Source of the DNA: an uncultured Burkholderiales bacterium
GTDB taxonomy: Bacteria > Pseudomonadota > Gammaproteobacteria > Burkholderiales > Burkholderiaceae
Reading direction: 5' to 3'
Length of the DNA stretch: 12,549 nucleotides
NCBI GenBank assembly: GCA_946480465.1
Contig: CAMLJY010000119.1
Location: 1 to 12,549 of the forward strand
Part shown: piece after piece, positions 1 to 6,916 of the stretch
How the letters are laid out: each line of letters begins with the position of its first letter
How positions within the stretch are numbered: the stretch's first letter is position 1
Translations under genes and position numbers: made by a program
The notes under the pieces: generated by a model
What the model was told of the DNA's origin: nothing
The model's input: only the letters and a program-made list of their open reading frames with translations
The model's database searches: none

Positions 1-1080
1 TCCGCCGTCACCGCCTGGCTGCTGAAGCAGCAGGGCCACGAGGTGGTCGGCATCTTCATGAAGAACTGGGAAGACGATGACGATGGCGAGTACTGCTCGT
101 CGAACGTCGATTTCGTCGATGCCGCGGCCGTGGCCGACGTGGTCGGCATCGACATCGAGCACGTCAACTTCGCCGCGGAATACAAGGACCGCGTCTTCGC
201 CGAGTTCCTGCGCGAGTACCAGGCCGGCCGCACGCCCAACCCGGACGTGCTGTGCAACGCCGAGATCAAGTTCAAGGCCTTCCTCGACCATGCGATGCGC
301 CTGGGCGCCGAGAAGATCGCCACCGGCCACTACGCCCGGGTGCGCTGGAACGCCGAGGCGGGCAGCGACCGGGCCGGCCGCTTCGAGCTGCTGAAGGGCC
401 TGGACCCGGCCAAGGACCAGAGCTATTTCCTGCACCGCCTGAACCAGGCCCAGCTGGCGAAGACGCTGTTCCCGGTGGGCGAGCTGAAGAAGACCGAGGT
501 GCGGCGCCTGGCCGAGGAGATCGGCCTGCCCAACGCGAAGAAGAAGGACTCCACCGGCATCTGCTTCATCGGCGAGCGGCCCTTCCGCGAGTTCCTGAAC
601 CGCTACCTCAGCCACGAGCCGGGCCCGATCCAGGACGAGCGCGGCCGCACGCTGGGCCGCCACGTGGGGTTGTCGTTCTACACGCTGGGCCAGCGCCAGG
701 GCCTGGGGATCGGCGGCGTCAAGGAGCGCGGCGCGCCGCGCGGCGGCGGCGAGCATGCGCCGTGGTTCGTGGCCCGCAAGGAACTCGGCACGAACACCCT
801 GCGCGTCGTGCAGGGCCACGACCATCCCTGGCTGCTGTCGTCCTCGCTGGCGGCGGACGATCTCAGCTGGTGCGCCGGCGAGGCGCCGCCCGCCGGCCGC
901 CTGGCCGCGAAGACCCGCTACCGCCAGGCCGACGCGGCCTGCGCCTACGCCCCCGCCGGGGCCGGCTTCACGCTGCGCTTCGACGAGCCGCAGTGGGCTG
1001 TGACGCCCGGGCAATCGGCGGTACTCTATGACGGCGAGGTGTGCCTGGGCGGGGGCGTGATCGCGGCGTCGGTCGACTGA
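1..1080 (+). CDS. mnmA: tRNA-specific 2-thiouridylase MnmA (5' truncated)
   Basis: MnmA activates U34 of the tRNAs for Lys, Glu and Gln with ATP and transfers sulfur to make 2-thiouridine in the cytoplasm. The reading frame is open from base 1 and gives 359 residues before the TGA at 1078-1080. The family is usually about 365-375 residues, so only some 10-20 N-terminal residues are missing. The first residues read SAVTAWLL, so the window edge falls at the end of the ATP-binding SGGVDS P-loop. Both catalytic cysteines are present: one in [13 protein letters not shown] (bases 253-255) and one in DSTGICFIG (562-564). Other family blocks are [26 protein letters not shown] and [14 protein letters not shown]. 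The next gene starts about 96 bases downstream and is unrelated in function, so mnmA probably ends its own transcript. Identification is secure; only the start lies outside the window. Confidence 0.97.
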   Translation, partial: SAVTAWLLKQQGHEVVGIFMKNWEDDDDGEYCSSNVDFVDAAAVADVVGIDIEHVNFAAEYKDRVFAEFLREYQAGRTPNPDVLCNAEIKFKAFLDHAMRLGAEKIATGHYARVRWNAEAGSDRAGRFELLKGLDPAKDQSYFLHRLNQAQLAKTLFPVGELKKTEVRRLAEEIGLPNAKKKDSTGICFIGERPFREFLNRYLSHEPGPIQDERGRTLGRHVGLSFYTLGQRQGLGIGGVKERGAPRGGGEHAPWFVARKELGTNTLRVVQGHDHPWLLSSSLAADDLSWCAGEAPPAGRLAAKTRYRQADAACAYAPAGAGFTLRFDEPQWAVTPGQSAVLYDGEVCLGGGVIAASVD

Positions 1081-1163
1081 CGCTCAAGCGCCCGGCGGCC
1101 GGCGCCGATAGGACACGAGGGAACCGCGCGGCTGCCAGCGTGGTGCTTTGCCTGCTTTGTGCT

Positions 1164-1170
1164 GGAGAGA
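1164..1170 (+). promoter_or_regulatory. Shine-Dalgarno site deciding the lipoprotein start
   Basis: GGAGAGA lies six bases before the ATG at 1177. It lies inside the frame opened by the alternative GTG at 1159, so it favours the ATG over the GTG as the true start. Confidence 0.7.
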
Positions 1171-1176
1171 ACTCGA

Positions 1177-2100
1177 ATGCCATTCGCCAGTCGCCGCGCC
1201 CGCGCGTGCCGATTCATGTGCCGCGTCGCTGTGGCGGCCGTGCTGCCGAGCCTGCTCGCTGCCTGTGGCACCAGCGCTCCGCCGCCGGCCGAGCCGCCGC
1301 CGAGCGCGCGCACGGAGATCCTGCATGCCGTCACGGCCAGCGGCGAGCTCATCAGCTTCCGCGCCGGCGAGCCGCAGCGGCTGCTGAAGCGCCAGCCCGT
1401 GCAAGGCCTCGCCGAGGGCGACTCGCTGGCCGGTATCGACTACCGCGTCGCGCGCGGGGTGTTGTACGCACTGTCGGCGCAGGGGCGCCTGTACACGCTG
1501 GACGCCCGGAGCGCCCGGCTGTCGCCGGTGGGCGCGGGCGCGCCGCTGCCGATCGCGCTGGCCGGTCCGCGCTTCGGCTTCGACTTCAATCCGGCGGCCG
1601 ACCGGATCCGCGTCGTCGGTGAACGCGGGCAGAACCTGCGCCTGCATCCGGACACCGGCGCGCTGGTGGATGGCGACCCCGCGCGCGAGGGCCTGCAGCC
1701 CGACGGCGCGCTGCATTACGCATCCGGCGATGCCCAGGCCGGCCGCGCGCCCCAGCTGCTGGCCGCCGCCTATACCTACGACAAGAACGACGACAAGCGG
1801 ACGACCAATTTCGCGATCGACGGCGCCTCGGGCGCGCTGGTGATGCAGGGCTCGCTCGCGGGCGCGGTGCCGGTGGTCTCGCCCAACACCGGCCGGCTGA
1901 GCACCGTCGGCCCGCTGGGCACCGGCCGGTTGCAGGACGCCGCCTTCGACATCGCCGACCTCGACAACAGCGCCTTTGCCGCGCTGCGCATCGGCGACCG
2001 CACGCGGCTGTACCTGGTCGACCTGGACAGCGGCCGCGCGACGCTGCTGGGCACCATCGGCAACGGCCAGGCGCTCAGCGGCCTGGCGATCGAGCCGTGA
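1177..2100 (+). CDS. DUF4394-type lipoprotein
   Basis: This is a predicted exported lipoprotein of 307 residues with no known biochemical activity. The N-terminus is arginine-rich, followed by a short hydrophobic stretch and a lipobox (LLAAC) with the lipidated cysteine at residue 30. A proline/serine linker follows (about 34-45). The rest matches DUF4394: FDFNPAADRIRVV from residue 135, GQNLRLHPDTGA soon after, a YTYDKND...TTNFAID segment, and PNTGRLSTVG from residue 236. Several segments repeat a pattern of the type 'value, then LY-LD-TG', which suggests a beta-propeller-like or repeated beta fold (inference). The ATG at 1177 is chosen for its Shine-Dalgarno site; a GTG at 1159 would add six residues. 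The stop overlaps the next gene's GTG by four bases, so the two are probably translationally coupled. It is probably anchored in the outer membrane or the periplasm. Confidence 0.85.
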   Translation: MPFASRRARACRFMCRVAVAAVLPSLLAACGTSAPPPAEPPPSARTEILHAVTASGELISFRAGEPQRLLKRQPVQGLAEGDSLAGIDYRVARGVLYALSAQGRLYTLDARSARLSPVGAGAPLPIALAGPRFGFDFNPAADRIRVVGERGQNLRLHPDTGALVDGDPAREGLQPDGALHYASGDAQAGRAPQLLAAAYTYDKNDDKRTTNFAIDGASGALVMQGSLAGAVPVVSPNTGRLSTVGPLGTGRLQDAAFDIADLDNSAFAALRIGDRTRLYLVDLDSGRATLLGTIGNGQALSGLAIEP

Positions 2101-2738
2101 CGCGCCGCCCGCTGCCGGGCCGGCGGCCAGGCGGGCTGCTGCCAGGCCTGCTGGTCCCCGCCCTGCTGCTGGCAGCTGCCCCGCGCGCCTTGGCCGCGCC
2201 GCTGGAGGTGCGTGTGACCGACGCGGCCGGCAAGCCGCTGCCGGGCGCGGTGGTGTTCCTGGAGTCGCCCGAGGCCAAGGCCGCCTCGAAGCCGGCGCAG
2301 GGCCTGGAGATCGCGCAGGCCGGCCGCCAGTTCGTGCCTCAGGTCAGCGTGGTGCCGGTGGGCAGCGCGGTCAGTTTTCCTAACCGCGATACGGTGCGGC
2401 ACCATGTCTATTCGTTTTCGCCGGTGAAGAAGTTCGAGATCAAGCTCTACGTCGGCACCCCGGAAAGCCCGGTGCTGTTCGACAAGCCCGGCATCGCGGT
2501 GCTCGGCTGCAACATCCACGACCGCATGGTGGCCTGGGTCGTCGTCGTCGAGACGCCCTACGCCGGGCAGACGGGCGCCGATGGCCGCCTGCTGCTGGGC
2601 CACGTGCCGGCGGGGCAGTACCGGCTGCGCGCCTGGCATCCGAGCCTGCCGGTGGGTGCGCCGGCGACCGAGCAGGCCCTGGCGATGGGGGCCACCGCGC
2701 AGCAGGCCGCCGCCACGCTGGCGGAGGCGCGGCCGTGA
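2097..2738 (+). CDS. Exported cupredoxin-like protein ('methylamine utilization protein' type)
   Basis: A 213-residue protein with a signal peptide (about 1-33, cleavage after ALA) and a beta-sandwich body. LEVRVTDAAGKPLPGAVVF (about 36-54) resembles a carboxypeptidase-regulatory-like strand pair. A blue-copper site follows: His102/His103 in RHHVYSF, then Cys138, His141 and Met144 in GCNIHDRM. The C-x2-H-x2-M spacing is that of amicyanin, which probably explains why relatives are labelled 'methylamine utilization protein'. No methylamine dehydrogenase gene is present here, so that label should not be read as a function. The C-terminal part (ADGRLLLGHVPAGQYRLRAWHP) again looks like a regulatory-like beta domain. 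The start is a GTG overlapping the upstream stop (GTGA) with no clear Shine-Dalgarno site, so it probably depends on coupling. Probable role: periplasmic electron carrier or copper/redox sensor (inference). Confidence 0.85.
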   Translation: MTRRPLPGRRPGGLLPGLLVPALLLAAAPRALAAPLEVRVTDAAGKPLPGAVVFLESPEAKAASKPAQGLEIAQAGRQFVPQVSVVPVGSAVSFPNRDTVRHHVYSFSPVKKFEIKLYVGTPESPVLFDKPGIAVLGCNIHDRMVAWVVVVETPYAGQTGADGRLLLGHVPAGQYRLRAWHPSLPVGAPATEQALAMGATAQQAAATLAEARP

Positions 2739-2793
2739 GCGGCGCGTGCCCGGTGCCCGCCGCGCCGCAGTTCCCGCCGCGGGCGAGCAGCCG

Positions 2794-2809
2794 CCGGCCG
2801 TGCGGCCGG
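2794..2809 (+). other. Short GC hairpin before the cyclic di-GMP gene
   Basis: CCGGCC-GTGC-GGCCGG is a perfect 6-bp stem with a 4-base loop in the 91-base gap between the cupredoxin stop and the GTG at 2830. It ends seven bases before the Shine-Dalgarno site. It has no T-run, so it is not a classic terminator. It might tune translation or message decay, or be chance in GC-rich DNA. Confidence 0.3.
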
Positions 2810-2816
2810 GGCGTGC

Positions 2817-2821
2817 GGGAG
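2817..2821 (+). promoter_or_regulatory. Shine-Dalgarno site deciding the GGDEF-EAL start
   Basis: GGGAG lies eight bases before the GTG at 2830. The nearby ATG at 2825 is in another frame and meets a stop after two codons, so the GTG is the better start. Confidence 0.6.
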
Positions 2822-2829
2822 ACCATGGC

Positions 2830-5265
2830 GTGAACCACCTTGCCCGCTGGTTGCGCGTCGGCCGCTGGCGCCTGTCCAGCCGCATGGTGGTGTTCTCGCT
2901 GTTGCTGCTGCTGGCCATGCAGCTCGCCGGTTTCCTGCTGATCCGCGCCAGCATCGTCGCCAATGCCGAGACGCGCCTGGCCGAGGAGCTGGCCGTGGCC
3001 GAGCGCATCTGGCGCCGGCTGCTGGAGCAGCGCGCGGTCAAGCTGGGGCAGGGCGCGGCGGTGCTGGCGGCCGACTTCGCCTTCCGTGAGGCGGTGGCCA
3101 GCAGCGACATCCCGACCATCGTCTCCGCGCTCGACAACCACGCCGCCCGCATCGACGCCACGCTGGCCGCGCTGCTGGACACGCAGCTCGCGGTGCGCGC
3201 CACCGCCGACGGCAGCGATGCCGCGCTGCTGCCCGTGCTGGCGCGCATCGCGCCCGACCTGGCCCGCCAGGGCAGCGTGGTGGCCGCGGTGGGCGGCCGG
3301 CCGCACCAGTTCGTCATCGTGCCGCTGCGGGCGCCGCTGGTGGTGGGCTGGGTGGTGATGGGCTTCGCGCTCGACGAATCGCTGGTGGCCGACATGCATG
3401 CCATCAGCGGCCAGCACGCCACGCTGGTGCTGCAGGCGCCGGGCGCGGCGCCCCGCATGCTGCTGAGCAGCCTGCCGGCCAGCGCGCCGGGGGCCGAGGT
3501 GGCGGCCGGCCCGGCCGAGGGCGGGCTGCAGATCGCCGGCTCGCCGCACCGGGTGCACAGTGCCGCGGTGGCCAGCGAGGGCGCGCAGCGCATCAGCGTG
3601 CGCTTCACCGGCTCGCTGGCGCGTGCGATCGAGCCCTACCGCGAGCTGCAGGTCACGCTGCTGGCGCTGACCGTCCTGGGGCTGGTGCTGTTCGGCGTGG
3701 GCAATGCCTGGCTCGCGCGCCGCGTGACGCGGCCGCTGTCGGACCTGGCCCGCGCCAGCGAACGCCTGGGCCGCGGCCAGTACGACACGCCGCTGGCGCA
3801 CACCGAGCGGCGCGACGAGGTGGGCGAGCTGGCCAAGGCCTTCGACCACATGCGGGTCAACATCGCTGCCAAGCAGGCGGAGATCGTGCAGCTGGCCTAC
3901 TGGGACCGGCTGACCGGGCTGCCGAACCGGGTGCAGTTCCGCGATGCGGTGGCCGCCGCCATCGCGGCCGCCGAGGCCCGGAAGGTGCCCTCGGGCGGCA
4001 GCAGCCCGGACGGGGCGGCAGAGGCGCACGCATCCACCGCGGAGCCATCCGCCGCCGACGCGAGCCCGCAGATCGCGGTGCTGATGCTGGACCTGGACCG
4101 CTTCAAGAACGTCAACGACGCGCTCGGCTACGCCAGCGGCGATGCCCTGCTGAAGGGCGTGGCGGCCCGGCTGCAGGCGGTGGTGCGGCCGGGCGACCTG
4201 GTGGCGCGGCTGGGCGGCGACGAGTTCGCGCTGCTGATGCCGCAGGCCGGCGCCGCGCGCGCGATGCAGGTGGCCGAGCAGCTCGGCCAGGCCTTCGAGA
4301 CGCCGCTGAACCTGCAGGACCAGGCGGTGGACCTGTCGGCGGGCATCGGCATCGCGTGCTGGCCCGCGCATGCGCTGGAAGCCGATGCGCTGCTGAGCCG
4401 GGCCGAGGTGGCGATGTACGCGGCCAAGGCGCGCACTGCGGGCGCCCAGGTCTACGACCCCGCGGCCGATGCCGGCGGCGCGAGCAACCTGTCGCTGCTG
4501 GGCGAGCTGCGCCACGCGCTGGAACACGGCGAGCTGCGCCTGTACCTGCAGCCCAAGGTCGAGCTGTCCAGCGGCCGCGCCCATGCCGCCGAGGCGCTGG
4601 TGCGCTGGCAGCATCCGGCGCGCGGCCTGGTGGCCCCGGTGCAGTTCATCCCCTTCGCGGAGCAGACCGGTTTCATCCGCCACATCACGCTGTGGGTCTT
4701 CGAGGAGGCGGCGCGCCAGCAGGCGGCGCTGGCGCGGCTGGGCGTGCGGCGGGTGTCGGTCAACCTGTCCACGCGCGACCTGCTGGATCCCGAGCTGCCG
4801 GACAAGCTGGACGCGCTGCTGGCCCGCCACCAGGCCGCCGCACAGGGTTTCTGCCTCGAGATCACCGAAAGCGCGACCATGGACGACCCGGAGCGCGCCG
4901 AGGCGACGCTGAACCGCCTGGCCGGGCGCGGCTTCAGGCTCTCGATCGACGACTTCGGCACCGGCTACTCATCGCTGGCCTACCTGCGCCGGCTGCCGGT
5001 GAACGAGCTGAAGATCGACAAGGGCTTCGTGATGTCGATGGAGCGCGAGGCGGGCGACGCGAAGATCGTGCGCTCGACCATCGACCTGGCGCACAACCTC
5101 GGCCTGAGCGTGGTGGCCGAGGGCGTGGAGAACGCGGCGATCCTGGAGCAGCTGCGGCAGTTGCAGTGCGACGAGGCGCAGGGCTACCACCTGAGCAAGC
5201 CGCTGCCGCTGGCGGATTTCCAGGCCTGGGCGGCGCGCTGGGCGCAGGCGGAGCGTGCCGCCTGA
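2830..5265 (+). CDS. Membrane dCache-HAMP-GGDEF-EAL cyclic di-GMP enzyme
   Basis: An 811-residue inner-membrane signalling protein. Order: a basic N-terminus, TM1 (about 19-38), a periplasmic sensor of the dCache_6 type (about 39-270, with RLAEELAVAERIWRRLLEQ and LAADFAFREAV blocks), TM2 (about 274-296), HAMP (about 293-345), GGDEF (about 350-515) and EAL (about 545-800). The cyclase site GGDEF is intact at 462-466, and the product-inhibition site RxxD is present as RPGD at 453-456. The EAL motif (588-590), VNLS, ITES, IDDFGTGYSSL (DD at 707-708), ELKIDKGF and AEGVE (763-767) are all intact, so both synthesis and hydrolysis of cyclic di-GMP look possible. An Ala/Ser/Gly/Pro-rich insert of about 25-30 residues (385-414) separates the first helix from the LMLDLDRFK strand of the GGDEF domain. 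It starts with GTG behind GGGAG, 91 bases after the cupredoxin gene on the same strand, probably in one operon. The periplasmic domain may sense a signal linked to the two upstream exported proteins. Confidence 0.93.
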   Translation: MNHLARWLRVGRWRLSSRMVVFSLLLLLAMQLAGFLLIRASIVANAETRLAEELAVAERIWRRLLEQRAVKLGQGAAVLAADFAFREAVASSDIPTIVSALDNHAARIDATLAALLDTQLAVRATADGSDAALLPVLARIAPDLARQGSVVAAVGGRPHQFVIVPLRAPLVVGWVVMGFALDESLVADMHAISGQHATLVLQAPGAAPRMLLSSLPASAPGAEVAAGPAEGGLQIAGSPHRVHSAAVASEGAQRISVRFTGSLARAIEPYRELQVTLLALTVLGLVLFGVGNAWLARRVTRPLSDLARASERLGRGQYDTPLAHTERRDEVGELAKAFDHMRVNIAAKQAEIVQLAYWDRLTGLPNRVQFRDAVAAAIAAAEARKVPSGGSSPDGAAEAHASTAEPSAADASPQIAVLMLDLDRFKNVNDALGYASGDALLKGVAARLQAVVRPGDLVARLGGDEFALLMPQAGAARAMQVAEQLGQAFETPLNLQDQAVDLSAGIGIACWPAHALEADALLSRAEVAMYAAKARTAGAQVYDPAADAGGASNLSLLGELRHALEHGELRLYLQPKVELSSGRAHAAEALVRWQHPARGLVAPVQFIPFAEQTGFIRHITLWVFEEAARQQAALARLGVRRVSVNLSTRDLLDPELPDKLDALLARHQAAAQGFCLEITESATMDDPERAEATLNRLAGRGFRLSIDDFGTGYSSLAYLRRLPVNELKIDKGFVMSMEREAGDAKIVRSTIDLAHNLGLSVVAEGVENAAILEQLRQLQCDEAQGYHLSKPLPLADFQAWAARWAQAERAA

Positions 5266-5269
5266 AACC

Positions 5270-5302
5270 GCGCCGGCAGGCGGCGCTGGGTGGTGCCGGC
5301 GC
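5270..5302. terminator. Inverted repeat between convergent genes, possible bidirectional terminator
   Basis: GCGCCGGCA at 5270-5278 and TGCCGGCGC at 5294-5302 are perfect 9-bp complements around a 15-base loop. They fill the 45-base gap between two convergent stops (5265 plus, 5311 minus). The position fits a shared terminator. Neither strand has a T-run after the stem, so it would be a non-canonical or Rho-assisted terminator, or a 3'-end stabilising structure. Confidence 0.5.
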
Positions 5303-5310
5303 TGGGGCCG

Positions 5311-5970
5311 TCAGGCTTCGGGATGGACGCGGCGCCGGCGGCTGCTGCCGGCGCCCAGGGCCAGCAGCGCCAGCGCGGTCAGCGCGAGGGCGCCGGGCTC
5401 GGGCACGCCGTTGCCGGGCTCGGCGGGCACCAGGCGCAGCGTGTCGAGCGTGAAACCGAAGTCGATCGACGAAGCGATCGTCACCGACGTGAACGCGGTG
5501 TCCGACGAGAAGCCGATGAACTGCCCGCTCGTCGCGGCGGGGAAGGGGTCGAAGGCGCTGGCGGCGACGTCGCCGAGGTTCGTCGTCGCGGTGTAGGCGC
5601 CGGCGGTCGCGGAGAAGGTGTTGACGTCGATGCCGAAGGCCTGCACCGGCGCGTTGAAGGTGAAGGTGATCGTGTCCCCACCGTCGAAGAAGCCTTGCGA
5701 CGTGCGGCCCAGCGAGTTCGGGGTGGTCGAGGGCAGGAAGGCGGCGGTCACCATCGCGTCGCCGGTGCTGCTGTTGTAGGTGATGCCGTTGAAGACGCTG
5801 CCGTTGGTGAGGACGGTGCCGTTGTCGAACCCATCCCAGGTCTCGTACACCGAGCCGGTGAAGTCGGTGGCGAAGGTGGCGCGCGACGTGTAGGTGACGA
5901 TGGCGGCGTTGGCCCCGGCGGCGGCCAGGCACAGCAGGGACGACGCGAGCAGGCGGTAGAGGGTGCGCAT
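5311..5970 (-). CDS. PEP-CTERM sorting-domain surface protein
   Basis: A 219-residue secreted protein. A signal peptide (about 1-22, ending GANA-A) is followed by a body rich in Thr, Ser, Phe and Gly with no cysteine. The C-terminus has VPEP at 189-192, a hydrophobic segment (about 194-208) and an RRRR cluster (211-214), then five more residues. This is the PEP-CTERM signal recognised by exosortase, which cleaves the tail so the protein can be passed to the surface or exopolysaccharide matrix. The body motif FGIDVNTFSATAGAYTATT resembles other PEP-CTERM proteins of unknown function. The ATG at 5970 is chosen because the signal peptide starts there; an in-frame start at 6018 would add 16 residues that do not fit one. 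No exosortase, prsK/prsR or polysaccharide genes are in the window. The upstream region has a sigma-54-type promoter match, which fits described RpoN control of PEP-CTERM genes in floc-forming betaproteobacteria. Confidence 0.9.
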   Translation of the reverse strand: MRTLYRLLASSLLCLAAAGANAAIVTYTSRATFATDFTGSVYETWDGFDNGTVLTNGSVFNGITYNSSTGDAMVTAAFLPSTTPNSLGRTSQGFFDGGDTITFTFNAPVQAFGIDVNTFSATAGAYTATTNLGDVAASAFDPFPAATSGQFIGFSSDTAFTSVTIASSIDFGFTLDTLRLVPAEPGNGVPEPGALALTALALLALGAGSSRRRRVHPEA

Positions 5971-6001
5971 GGTGCTGGGTGTGGGGTGGCATGCAGGACT
6001 A

Positions 6002-6017
6002 AGCAAGCACCGGGCCA
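6002..6017 (-). promoter_or_regulatory. Sigma-54 (RpoN) -24/-12 promoter for the PEP-CTERM gene
   Basis: Read on the minus strand the site is TGGCCCGGTGCTTGCT. The sigma-54 consensus is TGGCACG-N4-TTGC(A/T); only the fifth base differs, and the GG-N10-GC spacing is exact. The predicted transcript start is near 5991, about 21 bases before the ATG at 5970. The match is read by eye and not scored against the genome background. Confidence 0.65.
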
Positions 6018-6068
6018 CGCGCTAACTTGTTGTCACGATTGGGCCTTGTTGGTGGGCGTGGGGGCGGT

Positions 6069-6085
6069 TGTCAAGCGACTCGACA
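6069..6085 (-). promoter_or_regulatory. Palindrome, candidate enhancer-binding protein site
   Basis: On the minus strand TGTCGAG-TCG-CTTGACA has 7-bp arms with one mismatch. It lies about 78-94 bases upstream of the start predicted from the sigma-54 site, a normal place for an activator of sigma-54 promoters. A further TGACAAC copy occurs at 6029-6035 and overlaps one of two CAACAAG copies (6026-6032 and 6045-6051). The identity of the binding protein is unknown; a PrsR-type regulator is a guess. Confidence 0.4.
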
Positions 6086-6122
6086 GCGGATGGAGGCCGG
6101 TTGAAGCCCCGCGGCGCGCCAC

Positions 6123-6165
6123 GCCGAGCCGAGCCGAGCGGGTGCAGTGCGGGTGCGGGTGCGGG
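6123..6165. repeat. Short simple tandem repeats
   Basis: (GCCGA)x3 at 6123-6137 is followed by (TGCGGG)x3 at 6148-6165. Both lie in the 217-base gap between the hydrolase stop and the PEP-CTERM promoter. They resemble slippage-prone microsatellites; no function is evident. Confidence 0.6.
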
Positions 6166-6187
6166 CAGAGCGGCCTGCGCCAAGCCG

Positions 6188-6898
6188 TCAGAAGCCGCTG
6201 CGGTCGAGCCAGTCGGCCAGCAGCTGGTTGATGCGCGCCGGCTGCTCCAGCGTCAGCAGGTGGCCGCAGGCCGGCAGCTGCTCCAGCCGGGCCCGGGGCA
6301 CCGCGGCGGCGATCTCCTCCGAACAGGCCGGCGGGGTCAGCAGGTCGTTTTCGCCGCAGACGACGAGCAGCGGGCAGGTGATGGCCGGCAGCAGCGGCCG
6401 CAGGTCCGTGCGGGCCACCATCGCCCGGTTCTGCCGGGCCAGCTGCGCCGGGCCGGCGCGGCGCACCATCGCCAGGTAGTCGGCCACCAGCGCGCGGTCG
6501 GCCGACTTCGACGGGTGGAAGGCGAAGGGCACGTTGGCGCGCAGCACCTCGTCCATGCGGCCCTGCTCGAAGAGCACCGCCGCCTCGCTGCGCAGCTGCT
6601 TCATCTGCGGCGTGTCGGCGCGCGCGGTGCTGCCCAGCAGCGCCATCGCCTGCACCCGGCGCGGCGCCTGCCGGTAGGCCTCCAGCGCCAGGATGCCGCC
6701 CATCGAGGTGCCGATCAGCACCAGCGGCCCTTCGGTCTCCGCCAGCACCGCGGCGGCCATGTCGGGCAGCGTGGCGTGGCGGGCGTGCGCGTCGGTGACG
6801 TGCACCGGGCCGCGCTGCGCCAGCAGCGGGATCTGGTCGCGCCACAGCGTGTGGTCGCTCGCGAGGCCGGGCAGCAGGACGAGGGTGGCGTGGGACAT
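6188..6898 (-). CDS. Alpha/beta hydrolase (esterase/lipase-like)
   Basis: A 236-residue cytoplasmic alpha/beta-hydrolase-fold enzyme without a signal peptide. It begins with the usual first strand and oxyanion loop (TLVLLPGLASDHTLW). The nucleophile elbow is GTSMGG with Ser65, the acid is probably Asp185 in CGENDLLTPP, and the base is His213 in CGHLLTLEQP, so the Ser-Asp-His triad is complete. The GTSMGG elbow and overall length resemble the BioH/RutD/3-oxoadipate enol-lactonase group, but substrate cannot be told from sequence. The ATG at 6898 is chosen because the fold begins directly after it; an in-frame extension to 6997 would run across the divergent amidase start. No Shine-Dalgarno site is visible. 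It is transcribed divergently from the amidase gene across a 50-base gap. Confidence 0.9.
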   Translation of the reverse strand: MSHATLVLLPGLASDHTLWRDQIPLLAQRGPVHVTDAHARHATLPDMAAAVLAETEGPLVLIGTSMGGILALEAYRQAPRRVQAMALLGSTARADTPQMKQLRSEAAVLFEQGRMDEVLRANVPFAFHPSKSADRALVADYLAMVRRAGPAQLARQNRAMVARTDLRPLLPAITCPLLVVCGENDLLTPPACSEEIAAAVPRARLEQLPACGHLLTLEQPARINQLLADWLDRSGF

Positions 6899-6916
6899 CG
6901 CGGCAGTGTGCCAGCC

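Noticed and set aside
1088..1105. Possible terminator hairpin after mnmA (GCGCC...GGCGC)
   Set aside because: Only a 5-bp stem with an 8-base loop and no T-run, in sequence so GC-rich that such pairs are expected by chance.
2097..2738. A role in methylamine oxidation for the cupredoxin gene
   Set aside because: The link rests only on the common family label and ligand spacing; no methylamine dehydrogenase or maturation gene is present in the window.
2581..2829. Upstream extension of the GGDEF-EAL frame to 2581
   Set aside because: It overlaps the cupredoxin coding region and encodes an Arg/Pro-rich shadow sequence. The GTG at 2830 has a Shine-Dalgarno site and is followed shortly by the first membrane segment.
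2440..4830. Very long minus-strand open frame opposite the GGDEF-EAL gene, and other long opposing frames (for example 6918-9053 and 9540-10964)
   Set aside because: They lie opposite genes with clear family motifs, are rich in Arg, Ala, Gln and Pro without recognisable domains, and are the usual by-product of high third-position GC.
6069..6074. Perfect sigma-70 -35 hexamer TTGACA on the minus strand
   Set aside because: At 16-18 bases downstream the sequence is CAACAA-like, a poor -10. The hexamer is better explained as one arm of the palindrome upstream of the sigma-54 site.
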